DNA of 64,000 nt from an uncultured Treponema sp. Lineage in GTDB: Bacteria; Spirochaetota; Spirochaetia; Treponematales; Treponemataceae. Positions 8,974-18,239 of this stretch are shown here, in pieces (the stretch's first letter is position 1; every line of letters starts with the position of its first letter). The translations under genes were made by a program, and so were the position numbers. Under the pieces are notes generated by a model that saw only the letters and a list, made by a program, of their open reading frames with translations, was not told the DNA's origin and made no database searches. The stretch covers positions 39,633 through 103,632 of the forward strand of contig CAMCRZ010000005.1 of NCBI GenBank assembly GCA_945877425.1. The letters run 5' to 3'.

Positions 8974-9933
8974 CTAATTTTTTAAGAAAATAATTTCCGG
9001 AACAAGATTAAATCCTGTTTTTTCCTTTACTGTATTTTGTGCAAGCTTAACTAAACTTTCTATTTCGCTGGATTTAGCATTGCCGTTGTTTATGATGAAA
9101 TTTCCGTGCCATGAAGCAATCTGAGCATCTCCGCAGGATGTACCTTTCAGTCCGGCTTCGTCTATTAAAACACCGCTTGGCTTTCCAAAATCATGATTAT
9201 TGCGGAAAACACTGCCTGCACTTGGCGCCTTGAAATGTCCTTTTGCAATACGGTCCTTTAGGTAAAAATCATTCTGCTCAGAAACAGTTTTTACTGCACT
9301 TTCTGATTTTTCCAGATGCACGAAACCGTTAAGCTCCACCTGAACAATTACAGCATTTTTTTTCTGAAAAGGCGAAACTTTATAATCCCAGTCACCGTCT
9401 TTTTTGAAATAAGTCTTTACTTCACTGCAGCTGTTAAAGTCAATATAACTCACTGATTTTATAAAAGTTCCGAAATCTTCTTCGTAACATCGTGCGTTCA
9501 TAAAAGCTGCACCGCCAACTGTTCCCGGAAGCCCCGAAAATTTTTCTAAACCAGTTATGGTATTTTCTTCGCAATAAAGCATAAGTTCACTTATTTTAGT
9601 ACCGGCACCAATTTTTAAAGTTCCGGAAGAAGTAAGGTTTATAAAGTCGAATTTTTCTGTGGAAAGAATAACAAAATTCATGTCTTCATCACAGGCAACT
9701 ACATTACTTCCGCCGCCAATAACAAAAACGCGTATATTGTTTTCAATGCACATTTTAAGAAGCGTAGAACATGAAGAAATGTCTTCCGGCATAACGAAAA
9801 GTTCAGCCCTTCCGCCAGTTTTCATTGTTGTATGAAAAGCCATACTTTCCTGAAAAAGAACCTTTCCCTTGAAATTCTGTAACTTCTTGATATTTTCACC
9901 TAATTCTCGTATGCTTAAATCCATTCCGTTCAT
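8974..9933 (-). CDS. murB: UDP-N-acetylenolpyruvoylglucosamine reductase
   Basis: MurB reduces UDP-GlcNAc-enolpyruvate to UDP-MurNAc with NADPH and FAD in the cytoplasm, committing UDP-GlcNAc to peptidoglycan. The 319-residue protein has the N-terminal FAD-binding PCMH-like fold (FVIGGGSNVVACDEDM near residue 70, GLPGTVGGAAFMNA near 135), the catalytic serine region AGSVFRN near residue 230 and a C-terminal glutamate (VPEIIFLKN). Its length fits the family. It is transcribed away from cysS across a short gap of about 50 bp that must hold both promoters. The murB-cysS adjacency is conserved in treponemes as far as I recall. Confidence 0.95.
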   Translation of the reverse strand: MNGMDLSIRELGENIKKLQNFKGKVLFQESMAFHTTMKTGGRAELFVMPEDISSCSTLLKMCIENNIRVFVIGGGSNVVACDEDMNFVILSTEKFDFINLTSSGTLKIGAGTKISELMLYCEENTITGLEKFSGLPGTVGGAAFMNARCYEEDFGTFIKSVSYIDFNSCSEVKTYFKKDGDWDYKVSPFQKKNAVIVQVELNGFVHLEKSESAVKTVSEQNDFYLKDRIAKGHFKAPSAGSVFRNNHDFGKPSGVLIDEAGLKGTSCGDAQIASWHGNFIINNGNAKSSEIESLVKLAQNTVKEKTGFNLVPEIIFLKN

Positions 9934-9986
9934 TATAATAGTTTTTGAATATTTTTAACAGTGCAAAATATTACGGAGGCAAACAA

Positions 9987-11513
9987 ATGGCTCTTAACCT
10001 TTTTAACACAATGGGTCGCACACTTGAAGAATTTAAACCTATAAGAGAGGGTTTTGTAGGATTTTACGGATGTGGTCCAACGGTTTACAATTACGCTCAC
10101 ATTGGAAATCTCCGTGCATACGTTTTTCTTGATACGCTTGATAAAACTCTGTCTTATTTAGGATATGACATTAAGCACGTTATGAATATCACTGATGTAG
10201 GACATTTAACCGGCGACAACGATAACGGTGAAGATAAAATGGTAAAAACTGCGGAAGAACGTCATCAGTCTGTACTTGAAATTGCAAACTATTACACAGA
10301 CGCTTTTCTTAAAGACATAGACAGTTTGAATATCCGTCGTCCTGATGTGATTTGTAAGGCAACAGAGCATATCGGTGAAATGATTGGTCTTATAAAAAAG
10401 CTTGAAGCAAACGGCCACACTTACATGGCTGGAGGAAACCTTTACTTTGACACTTCAACTTTTGCTGATTACGGAAAGCTTGCAAACCTTAACCTTGATG
10501 AACTGAAAGAAGGCGCAGGCAAACGGAAGGAAGTTGTCATTGATTCAAACAAGCGTCATCCTACAGACTTTGTACTCTGGTTTACTAAGTCTAAGTTTGA
10601 AAATCAGGCTATGACATGGGATTCACCTTGGGGAAGAGGATATCCTGGCTGGCACATTGAATGTTCTGCAATGAGCATGAAGTATTTGGGAAAGCATTTT
10701 GACATTCACACAGGCGGCGTTGACCATATTCCTGTTCATCATACAAACGAAATTGCACAAAGCGAAGGCAGTTTTAATGAAAAAGAAAAAGCTGAAGGTC
10801 CTTGTGTAAATTACTGGCTTCACAATGAATTCCTTATTCTTGAAGGCGGCAAAATGTCTAAGTCAAACGGAAAATTCATTACGCTTCAAACTCCACCAGG
10901 CGAAGGAAAAGGTTTTGCCCTTACTGAAAAAGGCTACGACCCTCTTGATTACAGATTTTTCCTTTTAGGCGGACATTACAGAAAGCCTCTTGTCTTTTCA
11001 TTTAACGGAATGGATTCAGCTAAAAACGGAAGGGCAGCAATTATTTCAAAAACAGCCAGCCTTGCTTCTGCAGCAAATATTGTTCTTAAAAAGCCTTTGC
11101 CTTATAAAAAAGGTCAGGCTGACAACAGAGAAAATCTTTCGGAAAAAGCAAACGCTTATCTTGATAAGTTTAAAGCTGCTCTGGAAGACGATCTTTCTAC
11201 GCCAGTTGCATTAAGTCAGGTAAATCTTGTTCTTAAAGACAGTGATTTGAAACCTCAGGAAGCTATTGATTTAATTACACGCATGGACAGTGTACTTAGT
11301 CTTGGCATAATTGAAGCAGCATCTAAAATTGCAGGCGGACCGGATCATTCCAGCGACCCTGAAGCAGCAGAAATAGATGCATTGATTGCAGAAAGAATAA
11401 GTGCTAAAAAAGAAAAGAATTTTGCCCGTGCCGATGAAATACGCAACGAACTTACAGCAAGGGGAATAACAGTTACAGACACGCCAAATGGACCAGTTTG
11501 GACTAGAAAATAA
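9987..11513 (+). CDS. cysS: Cysteinyl-tRNA synthetase
   Basis: This class I synthetase charges tRNA-Cys. The 508-residue product has the zinc-ligand cysteine and HIGH-type motif in [15 protein letters not shown] (C29 and H38-N41), further zinc ligands around WHIECSAM and an H in [10 protein letters not shown], and the KMSKS loop [10 protein letters not shown] near residue 290. The C-terminal anticodon-binding part is complete ([15 protein letters not shown]). A strong ribosome binding site (ACGGAGGC) seven bases before the ATG fixes the start at [10 protein letters not shown]. Upstream in-frame TTG codons are not convincing. Confidence 0.97.
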   Translation: MALNLFNTMGRTLEEFKPIREGFVGFYGCGPTVYNYAHIGNLRAYVFLDTLDKTLSYLGYDIKHVMNITDVGHLTGDNDNGEDKMVKTAEERHQSVLEIANYYTDAFLKDIDSLNIRRPDVICKATEHIGEMIGLIKKLEANGHTYMAGGNLYFDTSTFADYGKLANLNLDELKEGAGKRKEVVIDSNKRHPTDFVLWFTKSKFENQAMTWDSPWGRGYPGWHIECSAMSMKYLGKHFDIHTGGVDHIPVHHTNEIAQSEGSFNEKEKAEGPCVNYWLHNEFLILEGGKMSKSNGKFITLQTPPGEGKGFALTEKGYDPLDYRFFLLGGHYRKPLVFSFNGMDSAKNGRAAIISKTASLASAANIVLKKPLPYKKGQADNRENLSEKANAYLDKFKAALEDDLSTPVALSQVNLVLKDSDLKPQEAIDLITRMDSVLSLGIIEAASKIAGGPDHSSDPEAAEIDALIAERISAKKEKNFARADEIRNELTARGITVTDTPNGPVWTRK

Positions 11514-11589
11514 GAATTTTTAGTTTATTCTGCTGATTTTGATTTATAACAAAAATTTTATTTAAATATGTAACAAAAAAGAGGAAAAA

Positions 11590-12150
11590 TTGTTTTCTAT
11601 TAAAAAGAATCACTGTGAACAGGAGCAGATAATCTGCGAAAATCCAGGTGATTTTAAAAAATTATATAACTTGACTTTTCAGCTGCTTTTTAAGATTTCT
11701 TTGAAAATCGTAAATGATGATGAAGTTGCGGAAGATTTAGTCCACGACTCATATATAAAGGCAAATGAAAAAAAGATGGTTTTTCCAAGTTTAGACGATG
11801 CTAAGTTCTGGCTTATCTGCGTTGTAAGAAATGCTTCACTGAACTACGCAAAACGCAAAACACGGGAAATAAATGCTTACCACAAAGCACTTCGGGAAGG
11901 AAAAAACCATGCAGACAGTGGAGAAGTTGACCTTTTAAAAAAGGAAACTGTTGAACTTACAAGAGAGGCTTTAAAAAAGTTGCCTGAAAACTTGCGGGAA
12001 GTTCTTATTCTTCGTGAGTATGGCGATATGAACTATAAGGAAATAGGCGAAGCGATTGGAATTTCAGAGGGGAATGTAAAAGTTAGGGTTTTCCGCGCTC
12101 GTGAACAATTATCAAAACTTTTAGGAGAAGATGATGTCTACTTGCCCTGA
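11590..12150 (+). CDS. ECF-family RNA polymerase sigma factor
   Basis: The 186-residue protein has only sigma regions 2 and 4, as in the extracytoplasmic-function group. Region 2 lies around residues 25-95 (DDEVAEDLVHDSYIKANEK) and region 4 around residues 125-180 (LPENLREVLILREYGDMNYKEIGEAIGISEGNVKVRVFRAREQL). It begins with a TTG codon preceded by GAGGA at five bases. The gene is followed with overlap by an anti-sigma factor and then by a membrane-anchored transglutaminase-fold protein, forming a three-gene envelope-signalling operon. T. pallidum TP0092, next to cysS, appears to be the counterpart. A possible promoter (TTGATT, 17 nt, TTAAAT) sits about 25 bp upstream. Confidence 0.92.
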   Translation: MFSIKKNHCEQEQIICENPGDFKKLYNLTFQLLFKISLKIVNDDEVAEDLVHDSYIKANEKKMVFPSLDDAKFWLICVVRNASLNYAKRKTREINAYHKALREGKNHADSGEVDLLKKETVELTREALKKLPENLREVLILREYGDMNYKEIGEAIGISEGNVKVRVFRAREQLSKLLGEDDVYLP

Positions 12151-12856
12151 AAAAGACTTACACTCAGTTTACCTTGACGGCGAAATGCCTGAAAGCGTTT
12201 TAAAAGTTTATGAAACTCACATTACCGGTTGCGAAAAATGCAAAAAAATCCTTAACAGCTTAAAGAAAGTAAAGGAAATTTTAGTTCAAGAAAAAGAATC
12301 AATTCAGTTTACGCCGAAAGAATTAGACGACAGTTTTTTAAGGTTACAGGCAAAACTTTCTTATACTAAACACAAAAAATTTATGGAAAAGCGCAGAAGC
12401 TTCAAAATGAGATATTTTGTTTCAGGAGCAGCGGCTGCAGCATTTGCATTTCTGTTCATTCCCTTTATTGCAAACCGTACAGTAAGCGAATCCAGAGAAA
12501 CATTTAAGGCTATTGCAAGAACAAAGCTTATTTCACCGGCAAGTGCAGTTATGGCAACATTAAACATTGACGAAACACTTTGCAGCGACAACTTAAAAAA
12601 TGCATTTAAAGACACAAATTCCATGCAGGACGTAAATTCCAAGCAGTTGTCACATATTTCACCTTTGGCAAACCTTTCTGTTATTTCAAGTAAAATAAGC
12701 CACAGTTTTTCTGTTAAAAACTTTGCAAGATACGATATTTTTGCTCCTGCTTACGATTATACAGACAGCGTTCCTTCTTTTGAAAAATACAACAATACAA
12801 CAAGTTCTTTTGCCGTACCTGTTGCTTATACTACTTACTCAGGCTTTTTAAATTGA
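12131..12856 (+). CDS. Zinc-finger anti-sigma factor, membrane protein
   Basis: The N-terminus carries the ZAS motif His30-x3-Cys34-x2-Cys37 (THITGCEKC), which in RsrA/ChrR-like anti-sigma factors binds the cognate ECF sigma. One membrane segment follows near residues 95-115 (SGAAAAAFAFLFIPF). The remaining 125 residues, probably periplasmic, are Ser/Asn/Thr-rich and unassigned. It overlaps the sigma gene by about 20 bases. Two adjacent ATGs are possible, and the second (12134) is better spaced from AGGAG. The topology suggests it holds the sigma factor at the inner membrane and senses an envelope signal. The following gene starts inside its stop codon. Confidence 0.85.
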   Translation: MMSTCPEKDLHSVYLDGEMPESVLKVYETHITGCEKCKKILNSLKKVKEILVQEKESIQFTPKELDDSFLRLQAKLSYTKHKKFMEKRRSFKMRYFVSGAAAAAFAFLFIPFIANRTVSESRETFKAIARTKLISPASAVMATLNIDETLCSDNLKNAFKDTNSMQDVNSKQLSHISPLANLSVISSKISHSFSVKNFARYDIFAPAYDYTDSVPSFEKYNNTTSSFAVPVAYTTYSGFLN

Positions 12857-14547
12857 AACATCAGGAAAAAAAATCAGCAAATATTTTCAGACGCTCGCCT
12901 TTTGCCAGAACTGTTCTCTACGTTTCCATTCTTGCAGTTATATTTTGCCTTACTGTTTTAATTGGAAAAACTACACGCCATAAGCCTGAAATTTATTCCG
13001 TTACGCCGCAAATTGCTTCACCAGGTGAAACTATAATCATAAAAGGCAGCAATTTTGGCTCTTCAAAAGGCACTTCTTACGTTGAAATTTCCGGCTCCAA
13101 AATAACGGGCAGCTTCTTTAAGTACTGGCACGATAACGAAATTTCCCTTGTTATTCCAGATGAAACTAAAGACGGACTTTTATTTGTGGGAACTTCTGCA
13201 GGAAAATCTCAGCCGGCATTTTTTGCCAACGGAAAAGGCATTCCTGTTGCATTGCGTTCTGACCCTTTAGTTACAATTCCTGTAATCAATTCAATTACGG
13301 AAAGTGCAGCTATTGGAAATGAAATCATCATAAAAGGAAAGAATTTTGGTTCTACAAGAGGCAACTCTAAAGTTTACTTTCTTGCAAACAGAGATGACGT
13401 AAATCCTGAACAGACAAATTCTTCTTCCATTGAAAATTTCATAGCCGCTAATGAAGATGATTTTGACTACATTTTCTGGAGCGATGACGAAATTCACGTG
13501 TATGTTCCGGACGGAGCTGCTTCAGGTTCAGTTTTTGTAAAAACAGACAAAGGTACAAGCGGAAGCCGTCACATTACTATTAAAACTGACACTGGAAAAA
13601 GAGTTTATTCTAACAAGAGAACTTACGTTGTACAGGTTACGGCGGACATTTCAAATACTTCTGCAGATCAGGATTCGTTCATTACGCTTTATATGCCTCG
13701 CCCTCAGACTTCTTCCATGCAGCCTTCTGCAACTTTAAACGAATATTTCCCCGAACCACTTATTAAAAATGACTCGAAAAACATCATTTATCAGAAATCG
13801 CTTAACACAATCATCAACAACAAGCAGCGGTTCAGTCAAAGTTATGTTGTAAGCGTTTACTCTTTTAAAAATAACATTGTGCCTAAAAACATTGCGCCCT
13901 ACAAAGACAAAAAGCGTTTTCTTTACACAACCTGCACAAATGCCGATTCCTGCGTGCCTTCTTCAAATGAAGCTGTAACGGAACTTGCCGGAGAAATTAT
14001 CGGTAAGGAAAAAAATCCTTATAATCAGGCAAAACTTATTTACAACTATATGATTGAACATTTTCAGCTGGAAAAACGTGTGCGCTCAGGAAATATTTCC
14101 GTACTTGATTTGATTGCAAAAAAATCCGGTGACGCTTACGACTTTACGATTGTTTACGCAGCACTTTGCAGGGCTTCAGGTATTCCTGCTGTTCCAATGG
14201 GCGGAATTCTTGTGGAAAATAATTCTACGGCAGTTTCTCACTGGTGGTGCGAAATTTACTTTGAAAACTACGGCTGGTTTCCTGTAGACATTGCGCTGGG
14301 AAAAGGACTTTCGTTTAATGCATTTACGCCTGTTGAAAATCCAAAAGAGTATTACTTTGGAAATTTAGACAGCCAGCACATTGCATTCAGCCGGGGATGG
14401 AATCAGATAAAGACTTCTCTTCTTAACACCAAAACTGTTTACAGACCAAGAACATACGCATTGCAGTCGATTTGGGAAGAATCAAGTAATTCAACTTCAA
14501 GTTACAGTTCTTTGTGGAATACGCCTGCAATTATCGGTATATACTGA
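12853..14547 (+). CDS. Membrane-anchored IPT/TIG and transglutaminase-fold protein lacking the catalytic cysteine
   Basis: The 564-residue protein has an N-terminal membrane anchor (about residues 18-38), two IPT/TIG beta-sandwich domains (SVTPQIASPGETIIIKGSNFGSS near 50-65 and PVINSITESAAIGNEIIIKGKNFGS near 140-165), a linker, and a transglutaminase-core domain near residues 380-500. The core keeps the His and Asp region (SHWWCEIYFENYGWFPVD), but the position of the catalytic Cys (normally C-x-D-F/Y) is Ala428 in GDAYDF. It is therefore probably a binding or structural module. The start is a TTG overlapping the anti-sigma stop (TTGA), with a sensible basic N-terminus before the anchor. It likely acts in the periplasm in the same pathway as the sigma/anti-sigma pair. 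Confidence 0.8.
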   Translation: MKHQEKKSANIFRRSPFARTVLYVSILAVIFCLTVLIGKTTRHKPEIYSVTPQIASPGETIIIKGSNFGSSKGTSYVEISGSKITGSFFKYWHDNEISLVIPDETKDGLLFVGTSAGKSQPAFFANGKGIPVALRSDPLVTIPVINSITESAAIGNEIIIKGKNFGSTRGNSKVYFLANRDDVNPEQTNSSSIENFIAANEDDFDYIFWSDDEIHVYVPDGAASGSVFVKTDKGTSGSRHITIKTDTGKRVYSNKRTYVVQVTADISNTSADQDSFITLYMPRPQTSSMQPSATLNEYFPEPLIKNDSKNIIYQKSLNTIINNKQRFSQSYVVSVYSFKNNIVPKNIAPYKDKKRFLYTTCTNADSCVPSSNEAVTELAGEIIGKEKNPYNQAKLIYNYMIEHFQLEKRVRSGNISVLDLIAKKSGDAYDFTIVYAALCRASGIPAVPMGGILVENNSTAVSHWWCEIYFENYGWFPVDIALGKGLSFNAFTPVENPKEYYFGNLDSQHIAFSRGWNQIKTSLLNTKTVYRPRTYALQSIWEESSNSTSSYSSLWNTPAIIGIY

Positions 14548-14581
14548 TTTTATCATTGCAACTTTTTTTACTGGAGGAATT

Positions 14582-15313
14582 ATGATTACTAAAGTTTTAA
14601 GTGTAGGCGGTTCAATTATTGCGCCAAAAGAGCCTGATATTGATTTTTTAAGTGAATTTGCCAAAATGATTTGTGAATGGTTAGGCGAAAATCCTGATGC
14701 AAGGCTTATTTTTGTAGCTGGCGGCGGCGGACCTGCACGAATTTATCAGAATGCATATAAAGCTACAGCCGAAACTTTTTCTGGCAGCACTAAAGATGCA
14801 CTTTCTTTTGGAAACGAAAATGACCTTAACTATGCATGCGACTGGCTTGGAATTATGGCTACACGTTTAAATGCACAGCTTCTTAAAACAACTTTCGGAC
14901 CTTTGTGTACTCAAGACGTTATAATCGATCCAACTAAAGTAAATGATTTTACAGGACGCATTCTTGTTGCAGCTGGATGGAAACCTGGCTTTTCTACAGA
15001 CAATGATGCTGTTCTTTTAGCTGAACGCTTTAACGCTGACACTGTTGTAAATCTTTCTAACATTGAAAAAGTTTACACAGACGACCCTAGGAAAAATCCT
15101 GATGCAAAACCAATTGACAATATTTCCTGGGAAGATTTCCGCAAAATGGTTGGCGACGAATGGATTCCAGGCAAAAACTGTCCTTTTGACCCTATTGCTT
15201 CGAAAAAATCAGAGGAACTTAAGCTTAAAGTAATTTGCGCTGCTGGAAAAAATATTCCTAACATTAAGGCAATTCTTGACGGAAAAAATTACATAGGAAC
15301 TACGATTGGCTGA
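14582..15313 (+). CDS. pyrH: UMP kinase, archaeal type
   Basis: This amino-acid-kinase-fold enzyme phosphorylates UMP to UDP. The 243-residue protein opens with KVLSVGGSIIAP rather than the LLKLSGE of common bacterial PyrH. It continues with a glycine-rich VAGGGGPARIYQ loop, a DWLGIMATRLNAQLL helix, a GWKPGFSTDNDAVLLAE segment and NLSNIEKVYTDDPRK. These match the archaeal UMP kinase subgroup. A good ribosome binding site (CTGGAGG) precedes the ATG. The next gene begins one base after its stop codon. Confidence 0.9.
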   Translation: MITKVLSVGGSIIAPKEPDIDFLSEFAKMICEWLGENPDARLIFVAGGGGPARIYQNAYKATAETFSGSTKDALSFGNENDLNYACDWLGIMATRLNAQLLKTTFGPLCTQDVIIDPTKVNDFTGRILVAAGWKPGFSTDNDAVLLAERFNADTVVNLSNIEKVYTDDPRKNPDAKPIDNISWEDFRKMVGDEWIPGKNCPFDPIASKKSEELKLKVICAAGKNIPNIKAILDGKNYIGTTIG

Positions 15314-15314
15314 T

Positions 15315-15905
15315 ATGAAAAAAGCACTTTTTCTTTTTACCATTGCACTTTTTATTTTTGCAGGCTGTACTTCAACAAGCAACGTAGAGTCTGCAAAAGT
15401 TCAGGCTGTTTCCCGAAACCTTACAGACAAAGGCGTAAAAAATCAGGAGCAGCTTTACAACTTTTTCCTTTCACACAATCCCAATGCTAACAAAAAAACT
15501 GTAAAGAAAATTGCATCTCTTTACATTGATGAAGCTGAAACTGAAGGCATTAACAGCGACTGTGCATTTGTCCAGATGTGCCATGAAACTGGTTTCCTGC
15601 GTTTTGGCGGACTTGTTACAAAAGACATGAACAATTTCTGCGGCTTAGGTTCGGAAGGAAACGGCAAAAACGGTGCTTCTTTTCCAAGTATGAAAATCGG
15701 TGTAAGGGCACACATTCAGCACCTGCAGGCTTATGCTACTACGGAAAACAAAAAGCTTAAGAATAAAGTTGTAGATCCAAGATATTCCTGGCCTCATAAA
15801 GCTTATCTTGCACAGACTATTTTTGACTTAACAGGCAAATGGGCAACTGATCCTGAATATGCAGACAAACTGGACAAATACCTTTCTGAATTAGAAAAGT
15901 TTTAA
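15315..15905 (+). CDS. Glucosaminidase-domain lipoprotein
   Basis: The 196-residue product has a lipoprotein signal peptide (lipobox FAGC, cysteine near residue 18) and a glucosaminidase (GH73-like) domain. The probable catalytic glutamate is in CHETGFLRFGG, and conserved segments NNFCGLG, FPSMKIGVRAHIQHLQAY and DPEYADKLDKYL follow. Such enzymes cut the GlcNAc-MurNAc bond of peptidoglycan. I choose the ATG giving MKKALFLFT. A TTG three codons earlier lies inside the pyrH stop region and is less likely. It is coupled to pyrH by position only, with no functional link obvious. Confidence 0.87.
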   Translation: MKKALFLFTIALFIFAGCTSTSNVESAKVQAVSRNLTDKGVKNQEQLYNFFLSHNPNANKKTVKKIASLYIDEAETEGINSDCAFVQMCHETGFLRFGGLVTKDMNNFCGLGSEGNGKNGASFPSMKIGVRAHIQHLQAYATTENKKLKNKVVDPRYSWPHKAYLAQTIFDLTGKWATDPEYADKLDKYLSELEKF

Positions 15906-15970
15906 AAGTTTTGTTTTATTCATCATAAAAATTAATTCTTCTCGTAAATTTTTGTAAATTCTAAAAGTAC

Positions 15971-16019
15971 GACACTTTTTCAACAAAAGAGTGTCAAATT
16001 CTATAATAGCGGTTATAAT
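15971..16019 (+). promoter_or_regulatory. Inverted repeat and possible promoter upstream of the acyl-CoA synthetase gene
   Basis: GACACT and AGTGTC lie 13 nt apart (15971-15995) and can form a hairpin or an operator. TGTCAA in its right arm, a 16-nt spacer and TATAAT (16014-16019) form a plausible promoter, so a bound regulator would cover the -35 box. A second TTGACA-like box occurs near 16047. Confidence 0.4.
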
Positions 16020-16074
16020 ATTTATAACTGATTTAAATTTCTTTGTTTGACATTCTATAGGAGTTCAGTTTTAT

Positions 16075-17814
16075 ATGGAAACAATTCAAGATTTAGGGAA
16101 ATACACTTTTCCTGCCTTACTAAAAAATTCTGTTGATAAATTTGCAAATCGTCCGGCACTTTCCTTTGTAGACGGAACTCCCCTTACTTACAGCCAGATA
16201 AACGAAAAAAGTGCTGACTTTTCCAGACAGCTTTTCTCTTACGGCTTAAACTTAAAGGACAAAATTGCCATATTTGCTTCAGGGCAGCCAAACTGGGGAA
16301 TAGCTTACTTTGGCATTGTAAACTGCGGAATGATTGCGGTGCCTCTTTTGCAGGATTTTTCTGCTACGGAAGTATCTTCTATTGTTGACCATTGCGGCGT
16401 AAGTGCTTTTATTGTTGAAGAAAAACTGTACGAGCGTATTAAAGAGCTTAAAAACCTTCCGCCTGTTATAATTAAACTTGATGATTTTTCCATAATCAGA
16501 AACGACAACGGTATAAAGGAAAATTTTTCTGTTCCCCAATACGAAGTTCAGGAAGATGATACTGCTTCCATTATTTATACTTCGGGAACAACCGGCCGTT
16601 CAAAAGGCGTAGAACTTTCCCACAAAAATCTTGTGTGGAATGGAATTCAGGGACAGACATATCATCGTGTAACTAAAATGGACCGATGCCTTTCTTTTCT
16701 GCCTATATCACACGTTTATGAATTTACAATCGGCTTTACAATGCAGATGATGAACGGTTCATGCGTGTATTATCTTGGAAAACCGCCTGTTGTAAGTGCA
16801 TTGCTTCCTGCCTTTAATAAAATTCAGCCTACAATCGTAATTTCAGTGCCGCTTGTTGTAGAAAAAATCTATAAAAATGCAGTTGCTCCTGCTTTTGAAA
16901 AAAGTGCATTTACACGGACTTTGTATAAATTTAAGGCAGGCAGAAAGTTCCTTCATAAAGTTGCAGCAAAAAAGCTTAAGAAGAAATTCGGCGGACACAT
17001 TGTTTTCTTTGGAATTGGCGGTGCTAAAGTTGATCCTAAAGTTGAACGCTTTATGAAAGACGGAAAATTCCCGTACGCTGTTGGATACGGTCTTACGGAA
17101 ACAGCTCCACTTCTTGCAGGAAGCGGAACAAAGTCAACTGTGCCTGGCTGCATAGGTCCTGTTATGGAAGGCGTAGATCTTAAAATCATAAATGCAGACG
17201 AAAAAACCGGTGTAGGGGAAATTGCAGTTAAAGGTCCAAACGTAATGAAAGGCTACTACAAAGCTCCTGAACTTAATGCAGAAAATTTTACAACAAAAGA
17301 TGATGAATGTGGCGAAGGATATTTTAAAACCGGTGATTTAGGTCTCTTTGAAAAAAAGAAAGGCAAGCTTTACCTTACGCTGAAAAGCCGGAGCAAAAAT
17401 ATGATTCTTGGACCAAGCGGTGAAAATATTTACCCTGAAGACATAGAATTTGTTTTAAATCAAAATCAGTTTGTTTCGGAAAGTCTTGTTGTTGAAGGCG
17501 TTGAAGGTCTTGTTGCACTTATTACTCTTGATGAAGAAAAGTTCCAGAAAGAAGCTGAAAACCGTTCCAAGCTTAACATTCCTAATTTTATGGAAAAAGC
17601 CAGCGAGTTTGCCCGTGATATTGCAGCACAGAAAGAAGCAATTCTTGGTGAAATACAGTATTTTGTAAACAGCAAAGTAAATAAAAATTCACGCATCAAT
17701 AAAGTTAAGAAAATTGATTCTTTTGAAAAAACAGCCAGCCAGAAAATCAAGCGGTATCTTTACGATTTAAAATCAAGTATATTAAAGGACAAGGATTCTA
17801 AAAATGAAAATTGA
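16075..17814 (+). CDS. AMP-binding long-chain acyl-CoA synthetase-like enzyme
   Basis: The 579-residue protein is an ANL-superfamily adenylate-forming enzyme. It shows the P-loop SIIYTSGTTGRSKGVELSH (about 165-183), the VGYGLTETAPLL segment near residue 340 (acyl-adenylate pocket), the GYFKTGDLG motif near residue 420 and the hinge SRSKNMILGPSGENIYPEDIE near 440. Similarity in layout is to FadD and AMP-dependent synthetases that activate fatty acids with ATP and CoA. The insertion of basic residues around 275-310 and the C-terminal lysine-rich end may contact membrane. It is followed by a small gene that overlaps its 3' end by 11 bases. Confidence 0.9.
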   Translation: METIQDLGKYTFPALLKNSVDKFANRPALSFVDGTPLTYSQINEKSADFSRQLFSYGLNLKDKIAIFASGQPNWGIAYFGIVNCGMIAVPLLQDFSATEVSSIVDHCGVSAFIVEEKLYERIKELKNLPPVIIKLDDFSIIRNDNGIKENFSVPQYEVQEDDTASIIYTSGTTGRSKGVELSHKNLVWNGIQGQTYHRVTKMDRCLSFLPISHVYEFTIGFTMQMMNGSCVYYLGKPPVVSALLPAFNKIQPTIVISVPLVVEKIYKNAVAPAFEKSAFTRTLYKFKAGRKFLHKVAAKKLKKKFGGHIVFFGIGGAKVDPKVERFMKDGKFPYAVGYGLTETAPLLAGSGTKSTVPGCIGPVMEGVDLKIINADEKTGVGEIAVKGPNVMKGYYKAPELNAENFTTKDDECGEGYFKTGDLGLFEKKKGKLYLTLKSRSKNMILGPSGENIYPEDIEFVLNQNQFVSESLVVEGVEGLVALITLDEEKFQKEAENRSKLNIPNFMEKASEFARDIAAQKEAILGEIQYFVNSKVNKNSRINKVKKIDSFEKTASQKIKRYLYDLKSSILKDKDSKNEN

Positions 17815-18175
17815 CAATTTTATCTTAAAAGAAAAAAGCATAATGCGGGAAAATCTTGCTGTAATTCCCCAAATGAAACTTGATTTTAGAAGAATGAATT
17901 TTATGCCTCCGTCTGTAGCAGATAAATTTTCCTGCGTTATAGAAGTTAATTTAATTATTTCTGATACTAACCAAAACGGAATTGCTTCTGCTAGGATTGC
18001 GTTTTTTATTTTTGCTACTCTTGAAGATGAACCTTACGAACAGAATGCCGTTGCCGACAAGCTTTTTGAAATGCTTAAAACAGTTTACTGGGAAAAAGTA
18101 AATTTACTTCTTAAAGAAACAAACCTTCCGCCTGTTCCTTTAAAAAATTTCTTTCCAAAAAAAGAGGCTGTCTGA
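17804..18175 (+). CDS. Small hypothetical protein, possibly SecB-like
   Basis: The 123-residue protein has no signal peptide or membrane segment. Its layout, an N-terminal strand pair, a central strand with an acidic turn (IEVNLIISDTNQNGIASARIAFFIFATLED) and a long C-terminal amphipathic helix ending in NLPPVPLKNFF, recalls the SecB fold, but the similarity is weak and I cannot confirm it. The 'LPPVPL' segment after the helix is the best hint. AAGGA eight bases before the ATG supports translation. It overlaps the acyl-CoA synthetase stop codon and its own stop codon sits in the left arm of a terminator stem. Confidence 0.6.
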   Translation: MKIDNFILKEKSIMRENLAVIPQMKLDFRRMNFMPPSVADKFSCVIEVNLIISDTNQNGIASARIAFFIFATLEDEPYEQNAVADKLFEMLKTVYWEKVNLLLKETNLPPVPLKNFFPKKEAV

Positions 18176-18214
18176 TTTACACTTGACTCAACCTGCAAGC
18201 TTTTCAGACAGCCT
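18165..18214 (-). terminator. Terminator downstream of the GH2 gene (minus strand)
   Basis: AGGCTGTCTGA and TCAGACAGCCT form a perfect 11-bp stem around a 28-nt loop. On the minus strand the stem is followed by CTCTTTTTTT, so it best ends the GH2 transcript. The plus-strand side lacks a T run. Confidence 0.65.
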
Positions 18215-18239
18215 TATTAAACAAAATCAGTTTTGAAAA

